Source: Planctomycetota bacterium
Lineage (GTDB): Bacteria; Planctomycetota; Phycisphaerae; Sedimentisphaerales; Anaerobacaceae
DNA: 5,867 nucleotides
Direction of reading: 5' to 3'
NCBI GenBank assembly: GCA_020344865.1
Contig: CP070830.1
Location: 592,136 to 598,002, forward strand
Shown: positions 1-5,867 of the stretch, in pieces
How positions within the stretch are numbered: position 1 is the stretch's first letter
Layout: each line of letters begins with the position of its first letter
Translations under genes and position numbers: made by a program
Notes under the pieces: model-generated
Seen by the model: the letters and a program-made list of their open reading frames with translations, nothing else
Database searches by the model: none
Told to the model about the DNA's origin: nothing

Positions 1-386
1 CCGCCGTACCAGTTTCCCCCGGGTATGATTGACCATTGTCTCTGCCATTTCTCGGTTGCTTGTATTTGGCCGTCATCGCCGCCGAGGCCGTTGCAGACGA
101 CGAAATGACAGTCAACATCCTCGGGGCTGCCAACGCCGCTGAGTGAGGCTAACTGTTCGATATTGCCTGCTTGGGTGCCGCTTTTGTAGATTTCGATGTT
201 GTCCCAGCGGCTGCGGGATTGCAGGGACTTGGAGAGAATGGCTTTTTCTATAGGATCAAGCTGATAATAACTCGCCAGACAAAAAGGACCAGCGGAAGGA
301 CGGTTGTTTCCCATGGCAAGCAAAACCATTGACCCGGTCGTCATTGAAACCAGCAGTGCCACTAAAACCCTTGTCGTCCTTCTCAT
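1..386 (-). CDS. Exported N-acetylmuramoyl-L-alanine amidase / PGRP-like protein, 3' part missing
   Basis: The minus strand is open from an ATG at 386-384 to the window edge, giving 128 codons with the C-terminus missing. Residues 2-6 are basic (RRTTR) and 7-25 are hydrophobic, so a signal peptide or membrane anchor is likely and the protein should act outside the cytoplasm. Residues 60-118 resemble the N-terminal half of the Amidase_2/peptidoglycan-recognition fold: WDNIEIYKSGT (61-71), then CHFVVCNG (93-100), then DGQI (105-108) and a W-rich stretch. In active members the first motif carries a zinc-binding His (IHHSxT or VHCSAT) and the second is YHF with a catalytic Tyr. Here these positions are Tyr67 and Cys93, so cleavage of peptidoglycan is doubtful, while a binding role remains possible. 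The other zinc ligands lie beyond the edge. There is no good Shine-Dalgarno sequence; a TAGAAT -10-like box is at 418-413. Fold assignment is moderate and exact function uncertain. Confidence 0.65.
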   Translation of the reverse strand, partial: MRRTTRVLVALLVSMTTGSMVLLAMGNNRPSAGPFCLASYYQLDPIEKAILSKSLQSRSRWDNIEIYKSGTQAGNIEQLASLSGVGSPEDVDCHFVVCNGLGGDDGQIQATEKWQRQWSIIPGGNWYG

Positions 387-463
387 AATTAATCCGGCTG
401 ATATGTACCTATATTCTAACTCAACCTCTTATCCATACGCCCCGGTCCCGTGTCTTCACTATC

Positions 464-477
464 GGTCTTATCAGACC
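464..477. repeat. Palindromic site, copy 1 (possible operator)
   Basis: GGTCT-TATC-AGACC is a perfect inverted repeat of 5-bp arms around four bases. Its first 13 bases recur with one mismatch at 609-621. It lies about 78 bases upstream of the left gene's start codon. It could be a binding site for a dimeric regulator, or chance; the stem is too short and lacks the T-run needed for a terminator. Confidence 0.35.
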
Positions 478-608
478 ATAACTTTATTGTGGGATCCAAT
501 CAGGCTGCTTTAATCGCCTTATGCATAGAAAATATAAGAAATAAAAGCCTTACAGCCAAATCGGATTTGCCCTTTGATTGCTCCATCCGATAATCAGTAG
601 GCTCGCAA

Positions 609-621
609 GGTCGTATCAGAC
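609..621. repeat. Palindromic site, copy 2 (possible operator)
   Basis: GGTCGTATCAGAC matches copy 1 at 12 of 13 positions, with starts 145 bases apart. The palindrome is degraded in this copy (GGTCG against AGACT). It sits roughly 50 bases upstream of the candidate -35 box of the hydrolase promoter, a position compatible with activator or repressor binding. Confidence 0.35.
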
Positions 622-669
622 TCCACCGAAATGGCCTCGCGCGCCTGAGACCTGTCCCGAGCATATCTA

Positions 670-698
670 TTTACATATCAAAACCAATCACCTAAACT
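670..698 (+). promoter_or_regulatory. Candidate sigma-70 promoter of the GH2 gene
   Basis: TTTACA (670-675, 5/6 to the -35 consensus) is followed after exactly 17 bases by TAAACT (693-698, 4/6 to the -10 consensus). Transcription would begin near 705 and give a leader of about 105 bases. Match quality is modest and this organism's promoter consensus is unknown. Confidence 0.35.
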
Positions 699-794
699 GT
701 TCCCGGCAAAGTTCGCCCAACGGAACAAACAATGTGCTTTTTGTAAAAAACCCTGCTGAATTGGTTCGATTGTTTTGTGGTATCTGTGTTCTTC

Positions 795-802
795 GGAAAG
801 GA
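795..802 (+). promoter_or_regulatory. Ribosome binding site that fixes the GH2 start
   Basis: GGAAAGGA ends 7 bases before the ATG at 810, which is ideal spacing. It lies inside the longer open frame that begins at GTG 777, so that upstream GTG would have no ribosome site and would put ten polar and aromatic residues in front of the signal peptide. The ATG at 813 is a less well spaced alternative that removes one Met only. Confidence 0.65.
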
Positions 803-809
803 CGGTAAG

Positions 810-3353
810 ATGATGAGAATAATCACTTTGGTAATGTGTTCGGTCGGTGCTTTGATGGCTGGTTGCGCGGTCGCCCCCGAGAAGGTTACTTGCGCACAAG
901 CATCACCGAGAGAGCGGCTATCGATGGACTTCGGCTGGAAGTTCCATCTGGGCCATCTTTACGATATGGAAAAAGACTTTGGCTACTTCGAGAACCTCTC
1001 CAAGTCCGGCGCAACCGATGGGCCTTACGGCACCGATTTCGACGACAGCAACTGGCAGAACGTTGACCTGCCGCACGACTGGCTGGCGGTCTTTGGCCCG
1101 GACAAAAACGCCGACGAGCTGCATGCATATAGACCGATAGGACCCAAATATCCGCAAAATTCCATCGGCTGGTATCGCAAGACCTTCGAGGTACCTCAAA
1201 GTGATTTTGGCAAAAGATTGTCATTAGAGTTCGATGGTATATATCGCGACAGCAGAGTATGGCTGAACGGCTATCCACTTCATCAGCACCTAAGTGGATA
1301 TACCAGCTTCGGCGTTGACATCACCGATTATGTCAATTACGGCGGCAAGAACGTACTTGTGGTTCGCGTCAACGCCAGCGGCGTCGAGCTTTGGTCCTAT
1401 GAGGGTGCGGGTATATACCGACACGTCTGGCTGGTAAAGACCGACCCGCTGCACGTTGCACAATGGGGGACATATGTAAGCTCGAACGTGGTATTGGGTA
1501 AATCCAACAAAGCCGATATTACTATCAGGACTACTATCACCAATGAGCAAGACCTGGACAAACCCTGTGAACTAATATCAACGATAGTTGATGCCGAGGG
1601 CAAACCGGTCGCTACTGTAAAGTCAACAGAAACACTCGATGGATGGGCAGAAAAGGAATTTACGCAAAAAATCAAGGTCAAAAACGCGAAGCTGTGGTCG
1701 GTCGAATCGCCATATCTGTATAAGCTGGTCACCACCGTCAAGGAAAAGGGCGGGGTCACGGATACGTACGAGACCAGCTTTGGGATACGGACTTTCCGGT
1801 TTGACCCGGACAAAGGATTTTTCCTCAACGGTAAGAATGTAAGGCTAAATGGCGTATGTCTGCACCAGGACCATGGCGGGATTGGAGTGGCGATACCTGA
1901 CCGGCTACACGATTTTCGCATCAAAAAAATGAAGGAGATGGGCGCAAATGCCTTTCGATGTGCCCACAACTGGGTGGCACCGGAGGCATTGGACGCAGCC
2001 GACCGATTAGGGATGCTGGTAATAGACGAGACACGGGCACCCGGCAACACAAAGGAGCGGATGGAGCAACTTGGCACTATGATTCAGCGCGACCGCAATC
2101 ACCCGAGCATAATCCTTTGGTCGCTGGCTAATGAAGAGAGAAACATCCAGAAAAGCAAAATAGGCACGCGAATTATAAAGAGTATGAAGCGGCTCGTGAG
2201 AAAACTCGACCCTACCCGGCCGGTAACTATGGCACTGACCGGCGAGGGCCTGGACACCGAGACAAGCAGGGTGCTGGATGTGCAGGGTTGTAACTACCTC
2301 AAGGATTATTTGGACGACCTCCACAAAAAGTACCCCGACAGGCCTTACATACTCACAGAGGCCTGCTGCCATTCGACCGCCCGCGGCGTCTATGAGGCCG
2401 ACGTTGATGGCAGATTAACCAGCTACGATGAAAATCCCGCCTGCTGGGGCAATACCGCAGAGAAAATGTGGAGATGGTGCGCGGAGCGGCCGTGGATGGC
2501 GGGCACGTTTATCTGGACGGGATTTGACTACGCCGGTGAACCCCTAACTTGGGAGGATGACTGCAGACGTAGACCGAGCGAAGAGGTCTGGCCGATACAG
2601 CATACACAGTGGGGAATCGTTGACCGTTGCGGATTCGAAAAAGACCCCTTCTATTACTTTAAGAGCTGGTGGACGGATGACGTTGTACTGCATCTCTTCC
2701 CGCACTGGAACTGGCAGGGCAAGGAGGGGCAGGAAATCCGCATATGGTGCTACAGCAACTGCGAACAGGTGGAACTGATTATAAACGGTAGTAGCCTCGG
2801 CAGGAAGAAAATGCCGCGCAACTCCCATCTTGAATGGAAGGTGAAATACGAACCCGGCTACATAGAGGCCCGAGGATATAATGGCGACTGGCTGGTCGCC
2901 ACCGACAGGCGGGATACGACAGGCCGGGCATCGGCAATCGTGCTCAAAGCCGACCGAACCAAAATAACAGCGGACAACCTGGATGTTTCATTAGTGACGG
3001 TGAAGATTGTTGACGACAAAGGCCGGTTTGTGCCGACAGCGAATGATGAGATAACCTTCACCATAGGCGACAATGGCAAAATCATCGGCCTGTGCAATGG
3101 CGACCCGGCCTGTCCGGTGGGGGAGAGTTGCACGACATTTCCGGTCTTCAACGGCCTGGCAATGGTCTTTATCCAGTCCGGCTTCGAGGCCGGGCCCATT
3201 AAGTTAAAGGCCGAAGCTGCAGGACTGCAATCGGCAGAGGTAATTATCGAGGCCAAGCCGCCCTGCGCGCCTGAACGGTTTATACCATCAATTACCCAAG
3301 ATGAGAAAAAAGACAAGGACAAAGAAGGCGCCGAAACATATCCCTACCTTTGA
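810..3353 (+). CDS. Lipoprotein glycoside hydrolase family 2, GalB-type beta-galactosidase
   Basis: 847 residues. It probably removes non-reducing beta-galactose (or a related beta-sugar) from glycans at the cell envelope. Residues 1-18 are a lipoprotein signal ending MAGC, with Cys19 the lipidated residue and Ala at +2, which suggests outer-membrane delivery. The order is typical of GalB-like enzymes: N-terminal sugar-binding jelly roll about 35-212 (LPHDW at 87-91), Ig-like domain about 215-328, TIM barrel about 335-615, DUF4982 domain about 617-690 (HWNWQG at 632-637), a GH2 C-terminal Ig-like domain about 705-815, and a charged tail 816-847. The catalytic acid/base is Glu442 in the NEE motif and the expected nucleophile is Glu517 in ILTE; WTGFDY (569-574) follows as usual. 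Both carboxylates are present, so activity is expected. Substrate cannot be fixed from sequence: related GH2 enzymes include beta-glucuronidases and beta-mannosidases, but the whole-length pattern favours galactosidase. Odd points are AHNWV at 385-389 in place of the common SHNPP, and an extra stretch around 580-601. Confidence 0.93.
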   Translation: MMRIITLVMCSVGALMAGCAVAPEKVTCAQASPRERLSMDFGWKFHLGHLYDMEKDFGYFENLSKSGATDGPYGTDFDDSNWQNVDLPHDWLAVFGPDKNADELHAYRPIGPKYPQNSIGWYRKTFEVPQSDFGKRLSLEFDGIYRDSRVWLNGYPLHQHLSGYTSFGVDITDYVNYGGKNVLVVRVNASGVELWSYEGAGIYRHVWLVKTDPLHVAQWGTYVSSNVVLGKSNKADITIRTTITNEQDLDKPCELISTIVDAEGKPVATVKSTETLDGWAEKEFTQKIKVKNAKLWSVESPYLYKLVTTVKEKGGVTDTYETSFGIRTFRFDPDKGFFLNGKNVRLNGVCLHQDHGGIGVAIPDRLHDFRIKKMKEMGANAFRCAHNWVAPEALDAADRLGMLVIDETRAPGNTKERMEQLGTMIQRDRNHPSIILWSLANEERNIQKSKIGTRIIKSMKRLVRKLDPTRPVTMALTGEGLDTETSRVLDVQGCNYLKDYLDDLHKKYPDRPYILTEACCHSTARGVYEADVDGRLTSYDENPACWGNTAEKMWRWCAERPWMAGTFIWTGFDYAGEPLTWEDDCRRRPSEEVWPIQHTQWGIVDRCGFEKDPFYYFKSWWTDDVVLHLFPHWNWQGKEGQEIRIWCYSNCEQVELIINGSSLGRKKMPRNSHLEWKVKYEPGYIEARGYNGDWLVATDRRDTTGRASAIVLKADRTKITADNLDVSLVTVKIVDDKGRFVPTANDEITFTIGDNGKIIGLCNGDPACPVGESCTTFPVFNGLAMVFIQSGFEAGPIKLKAEAAGLQSAEVIIEAKPPCAPERFIPSITQDEKKDKDKEGAETYPYL

Positions 3354-3388
3354 TAACGCTATGACAGCTAAAAAACTTTAATTTAGGC

Positions 3389-3417
3389 TTGTTTTTGGCC
3401 TCGGAATAATGTCTAAT
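3389..3417 (+). promoter_or_regulatory. Candidate sigma-70 promoter of the corrinoid protein gene
   Basis: TTGTTT (3389-3394, 3/6 including the key TTG) is followed after 17 bases by TCTAAT (3412-3417, 5/6 to TATAAT). The start would be near 3424, giving a leader of about 75 bases that contains the 14-bp tandem repeat. It supports transcription of the corrinoid gene independently of the hydrolase upstream. Confidence 0.4.
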
Positions 3418-3432
3418 ACCTTCTTTGGTTTT

Positions 3433-3460
3433 CGAAAATAATGAAACGAAAATAATGAAA
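3433..3460 (+). repeat. Perfect 14-bp tandem duplication
   Basis: The unit CGAAAATAATGAAA occurs twice back to back (3433-3446 and 3447-3460) with no mismatch, and the next base, C, continues a third copy by one position only. It lies in the presumed leader of the corrinoid gene, 38 bases before its start codon. It looks like a recent slippage duplication; no function is evident. Confidence 0.85.
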
Positions 3461-3498
3461 CTAAGCAGGTTGAATAATTTTTGTTGAGGTAGATAGAA

Positions 3499-4125
3499 AT
3501 GGCAGATTTGAAAGCATTGGCGGATGCGATTATAAAGGGCGACCAAAATACCGCGGTGGAAATTACCAAGGCAGCGCTTGGTGAAGGCACGTCGGCCAAG
3601 AGCGTCCTCGAGGAAGGGCTGATTGCGGGCATGGACATTGTCGGCGAGCGTTTCAAGAAGAACGAGGTTTACATACCGGAGGTGCTCATCGCGGCCCGAG
3701 CGATGAAGTCAGCGATGGAAATACTTGAGCCTGAGCTGGTCAAGGCAGGCGTCAAGCCCGTAGGCAAGTTCGTCATAGGGACCGCCCAGGGCGACCTGCA
3801 CGATATCGGCAAAAACCTGGTGGCGATGATGCTGAAAGGCGCTGGCTTTGAGGTTGTCGACCTCGGCGTCGATGTCGCCCCAGAGAAATTCGCCGAGCAG
3901 GTCAAGGGTACGGACACACAACTGATTGGAATAAGCGCGCTTTTGACCACAACTATGCCGGCTATGGAAAAGACGATAAAGGCCTTGAAGGAGGCCGGTG
4001 TCTCAGCCAAGGTGATGATAGGAGGCGCACCTGTAACACAGGGTTACGCAGACAAGATTGGCGCCGATGGTTACGCTGCCGATGCCGCCTCGGCCGTAGA
4101 TATAGCCAAAAGCCTCGTCGCATAA
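3499..4125 (+). CDS. Methyltransferase cognate corrinoid protein (MtbC/MttC-like, B12-binding)
   Basis: 208 residues, the full usual length of free-standing corrinoid shuttle proteins. Such cytoplasmic proteins take a methyl group from a substrate-specific methyltransferase onto cobalamin and hand it to a second methyltransferase, typically for tetrahydrofolate or coenzyme M. Residues 1-88 form the helical cap domain, with the family string EVYIPEVLIAARAM at 56-69. Residues 89-208 form the Rossmann-like B12 domain, with the base-off signature D99-x-H101-x-x-G104, where His101 is the lower cobalt ligand, then S146-x-L148 and Gly175-Gly176, which contact the cofactor tail. GAGGT at 3486-3490 sits 8 bases before the ATG. 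A terminator follows at once, so no partner methyltransferase is co-transcribed downstream. The methyl donor is therefore unknown; methylamines, methanol and methoxy compounds are all possible. Family call is firm, substrate open. Confidence 0.93.
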   Translation: MADLKALADAIIKGDQNTAVEITKAALGEGTSAKSVLEEGLIAGMDIVGERFKKNEVYIPEVLIAARAMKSAMEILEPELVKAGVKPVGKFVIGTAQGDLHDIGKNLVAMMLKGAGFEVVDLGVDVAPEKFAEQVKGTDTQLIGISALLTTTMPAMEKTIKALKEAGVSAKVMIGGAPVTQGYADKIGADGYAADAASAVDIAKSLVA

Positions 4126-4156
4126 GAAACCCATATCTCAATCTACCGAAAAAACC

Positions 4157-4195
4157 AAAAAACAGCCTCGATTTTGAAATCGGGGCTGTTTTTTT
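4157..4195 (+). terminator. Rho-independent terminator after the corrinoid gene
   Basis: ACAGCC (4162-4167) pairs with GGCTGT (4184-4189), a T-G wobble follows, and CGATT pairs with AATCG around a four-base loop. The stem is about 12 bp and is followed by seven T (4189-4195). A run of A precedes the left arm, so it could also work in reverse, but no minus-strand gene ends here. It lies about 30 bases after the stop codon. Confidence 0.9.
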
Positions 4196-4205
4196 ATGCC
4201 TGATT

Positions 4206-4232
4206 TTGGTAAAATGGACACTTGGTTATAAT
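4206..4232 (+). promoter_or_regulatory. Candidate promoter of the sigma factor gene
   Basis: A perfect TATAAT lies at 4227-4232. The best -35 is TTGGTA at 4206-4211 (4/6), with a short 15-base spacer, so the upstream element is weak. Transcription would start near 4239, leaving a leader of about 54 bases. The position directly after the terminator supports a new transcription unit. Confidence 0.5.
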
Positions 4233-4292
4233 GGGAAAATACGGCGATTAAACCGAGTCGGATCAGGGCTATATCAATAAGAGTAGGGCACT

Positions 4293-5867
4293 ATGCGGCA
4301 GATAAAGGACCCAAACATAGCACAGCTGCTTATGCAGATGCGCTTCACACCCGCCAAACAGCGTCGAAAGGAGCTTGAAGCCGCCGAAAAGCTCTTTGCG
4401 AGTATTGAAAAAGACAAGGAGTATCCCTTTGAGTTCGTCTGTTTCCGCATCACAGGCTTTCACCCTCGCGGGCTGCCCGAGCTGGAGCCTATAAAGGGTG
4501 ATAAGCTGGCGGAGGACCTGCACATATTCATTGCCAAGCTAAGCGGCCAGGTCGCCCGACCTGTAGCCGAGCAGAATCAGAAAGTTTATTCCATCGATCA
4601 GCTCGCAGAGGCTCTCGGCGTTTCGACAAAAACAATCGGGCGCTGGCGAAAGCGGGGCCTGCTTGCGAGAAAATTTATTTTTGACGACGACAAGAAGCGA
4701 TTTGGCTTCCTGCAATCCGCCGTTGATAAATTCCTCAATGAAAATCCCACGCTCGCGGCCAAAGCCAAAAACTTCAAGCCCCTGACCAAAAAGGAAAAGC
4801 TGCAGATTATAAGCCAGGCAAAGGCTCTTGCTGCAAAGACTGCCCTTAGCCGATATCAGATTATCGAACGCATCGCGACTAAAAGCAGCAGGGCGCATGA
4901 GACAATTAGATACACTCTGCTGAACTACGAGAAAGCACACCCCGACAAGCCTGTCTGGAACGAGCCGCCAGGCGTAATCAGCCAGGGCGCGGCCGCCGAG
5001 CTCTACAAATTGTACAAACAAGGCTGTGGCATAAAAGAATTGATGAAGCAGTTCGGGCGCAGCAAAAGCTCGATATATCGGATTATAAATCAGCGAAGGG
5101 CGAGGGCTTTACTGGCAAGGAAGATAGAGTTCATTGACAGCAATGAGTTCCTTGCCGAAGACGCCGAGAGCAAGATTCTGGCAAAGCCCATCAGCTGCCG
5201 AAAGCCCGTTTCCGAAGATACCGGCAGGGCGTTAGCATTGGTCGGCAGTTCACTTCCGGAGTATCTGCGGACCTTGGAAGGCGCCCCTGTCCTTAACAGG
5301 CAGCGCGAGGTCGAGTTGTTTCGCAGATACAACTACCTCAAGTACCTTGCCTGCGTAAGCAGAGCGGGCATAAAACCGGGCTATGTCCGCAGCGCCCGAC
5401 TGACCAAAGTAGAGGATTGCCTGACTAAGGCCGAGGCCATCAAAAAAATGATAATTGAGGCGAACCTGCGGCTCGTCGTCAGTATTGCCAGGAAACACTC
5501 TGCCGGCGGGTCGAATCTCCCGGACCTAATCAGCGAAGGCAATTTCTCGTTGATGCGGGCGGTCGAGAAGTTCGATTATACGAGGGGATTTCGGTTCGCC
5601 ACTTATGCCTCCTGGGCCATAGCCAAGGACTATGCTCGTCGGATTCCTGCCGAGAAGGCCCGGCCTGACAAGGCGCCGACTGCCTCATTGCAGGATGTCC
5701 AGCGTGATTTGAGAATTGCGCAAGCCGCCGATTTCGCCGCTATAGAACGCGCACGACAAAGTCTGGTTCAGGTCATCAGGGACGAGCTCGACCAGCGCGA
5801 GCAGTATATAATCTTAAACCACTTCGGCCTCGTCGGCCCCCCGGTAAAAAAGAAGAAAAAGACCCTC
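4293..5867 (+). CDS. Sigma-70 family RNA polymerase sigma factor with N-terminal helix-turn-helix modules, 3' end missing
   Basis: 525 codons, open to the window edge. An in-frame TAG at 4284-4286 makes ATG 4293 the first possible start; GTAGGG just upstream is a weak, close ribosome site. The C-terminal part is sigma-70: a region 1.2-like stretch at 319-351 (SSLPEYLRTLEGAPVLNRQ followed by an acidic/basic helix), region 2 at about 383-453 (NLRLVVSIARK, DLISEGNFSLMRAVEKFDY, RGFRFATYASW), and the start of region 4 at about 492-525 (ELDQREQYIILNHFGL). Region 2.4 reads WAIAKDYARRIP instead of the housekeeping WWIRQAI type, and only about 45 residues separate regions 2 and 4, so region 3 seems absent. 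In front lie a MerR-like HTH at about 98-150 (IDQLAEALGVSTKTIGRWRKRG), a possible second HTH at about 163-213, and a third at about 228-283 (ELMKQFGRSKSSIYRIINQR). It should direct polymerase to a dedicated promoter set. Similar long sigma factors occur, from memory, in planctomycetes. It is unlikely to be the primary RpoD. Confidence 0.88.
   Translation, partial: MRQIKDPNIAQLLMQMRFTPAKQRRKELEAAEKLFASIEKDKEYPFEFVCFRITGFHPRGLPELEPIKGDKLAEDLHIFIAKLSGQVARPVAEQNQKVYSIDQLAEALGVSTKTIGRWRKRGLLARKFIFDDDKKRFGFLQSAVDKFLNENPTLAAKAKNFKPLTKKEKLQIISQAKALAAKTALSRYQIIERIATKSSRAHETIRYTLLNYEKAHPDKPVWNEPPGVISQGAAAELYKLYKQGCGIKELMKQFGRSKSSIYRIINQRRARALLARKIEFIDSNEFLAEDAESKILAKPISCRKPVSEDTGRALALVGSSLPEYLRTLEGAPVLNRQREVELFRRYNYLKYLACVSRAGIKPGYVRSARLTKVEDCLTKAEAIKKMIIEANLRLVVSIARKHSAGGSNLPDLISEGNFSLMRAVEKFDYTRGFRFATYASWAIAKDYARRIPAEKARPDKAPTASLQDVQRDLRIAQAADFAAIERARQSLVQVIRDELDQREQYIILNHFGLVGPPVKKKKKTL

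Larger units (their letters stand above)
387..809. other. Divergent intergenic spacer, 423 bp, non-coding
   Basis: This spacer separates the minus-strand amidase-like gene from the plus-strand hydrolase. Short open frames inside it have no ribosome-binding site, no recognisable motif and atypical composition, so I call no gene. It contains a perfect 5-bp inverted repeat with a 4-base centre at 464-477 and a near copy at 609-621, a candidate promoter for the hydrolase at 670-698, and a TAGAAT -10-like box on the minus strand at 418-413 for the left gene. It may hold shared control elements for both genes. Confidence 0.6.

Noticed and set aside
304..513. 69-codon plus-strand open frame
   Set aside because: It overlaps the better supported minus-strand amidase-like gene on the opposite strand, has no ribosome site and shows no motif.
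578..808. 76-codon plus-strand open frame in the divergent spacer
   Set aside because: It needs a TTG start, has no ribosome site, reads as unstructured low-similarity peptide, and overlaps the hydrolase's promoter candidate and ribosome site.
777..809. Upstream GTG start extending the GH2 protein by 11 residues
   Set aside because: There is no ribosome site before it, it would place VSVFFGKDGK before the lipoprotein signal, and the clear GGAAAGGA points to ATG 810.
1397..2077. 226-codon minus-strand open frame inside the GH2 gene
   Set aside because: It is the antisense shadow of strongly conserved GH2 coding sequence, and its translation is Ser/Pro-rich with no recognisable domain.
3366..3396. 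Possible terminator after the GH2 gene
   Set aside because: AGCTAAA can pair with TTTAGGCT only with a bulged G, the stem is A/T-rich and only 7 bp, the T-run is interrupted, and it overlaps the candidate -35 box of the next gene.
4539..5021. 160-codon minus-strand open frame inside the sigma gene
   Set aside because: It is antisense to the HTH modules, with no ribosome site or domain evidence.

Overview
This window most likely comes from a planctomycete, probably of the Phycisphaerae/Sedimentisphaerales type. No marker gene is present, so the assignment rests on gene style: an oversized sigma-70 factor with extra N-terminal helix-turn-helix modules, a lipoprotein GH2 beta-galactosidase of the GalB kind, a free corrinoid protein, and an exported Amidase_2-like protein whose nearest remembered relatives are planctomycete. 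Coding GC is moderate.

Layout. Bases 1-386 hold the start of a minus-strand gene for an exported amidase/PGRP-like protein that runs off the left edge. Bases 387-809 are a divergent non-coding spacer with a plausible promoter for the right-hand gene and two near-identical palindromic 13-mers. Bases 810-3353 encode a complete 847-residue GH2 glycoside hydrolase with a lipoprotein signal. A 145-base spacer (3354-3498) carries a candidate promoter and a perfect 14-bp tandem duplication. Bases 3499-4125 encode a complete 208-residue corrinoid (methyl-cobalamin shuttle) protein, closed by a strong rho-independent terminator at 4157-4195. After a short spacer with a consensus TATAAT box, a sigma-70-family factor starts at 4293 and is cut off by the right edge after 525 codons.

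How the parts relate. The genes do not form an obvious operon: the first two are divergent, the corrinoid gene has its own candidate promoter and terminator, and the sigma gene has its own promoter. The hydrolase would act on beta-galactoside-type glycans at the cell envelope. The corrinoid protein would carry methyl groups between methyltransferases that are not in this window. The sigma factor would redirect RNA polymerase, but its targets cannot be read from here.

I see no mobile element, CRISPR array, tRNA or rRNA. The points most worth a second look are the multi-HTH sigma factor that appears to lack region 3, the amidase-like protein that has lost a zinc ligand and the catalytic tyrosine, and the repeated palindrome between the divergent genes.
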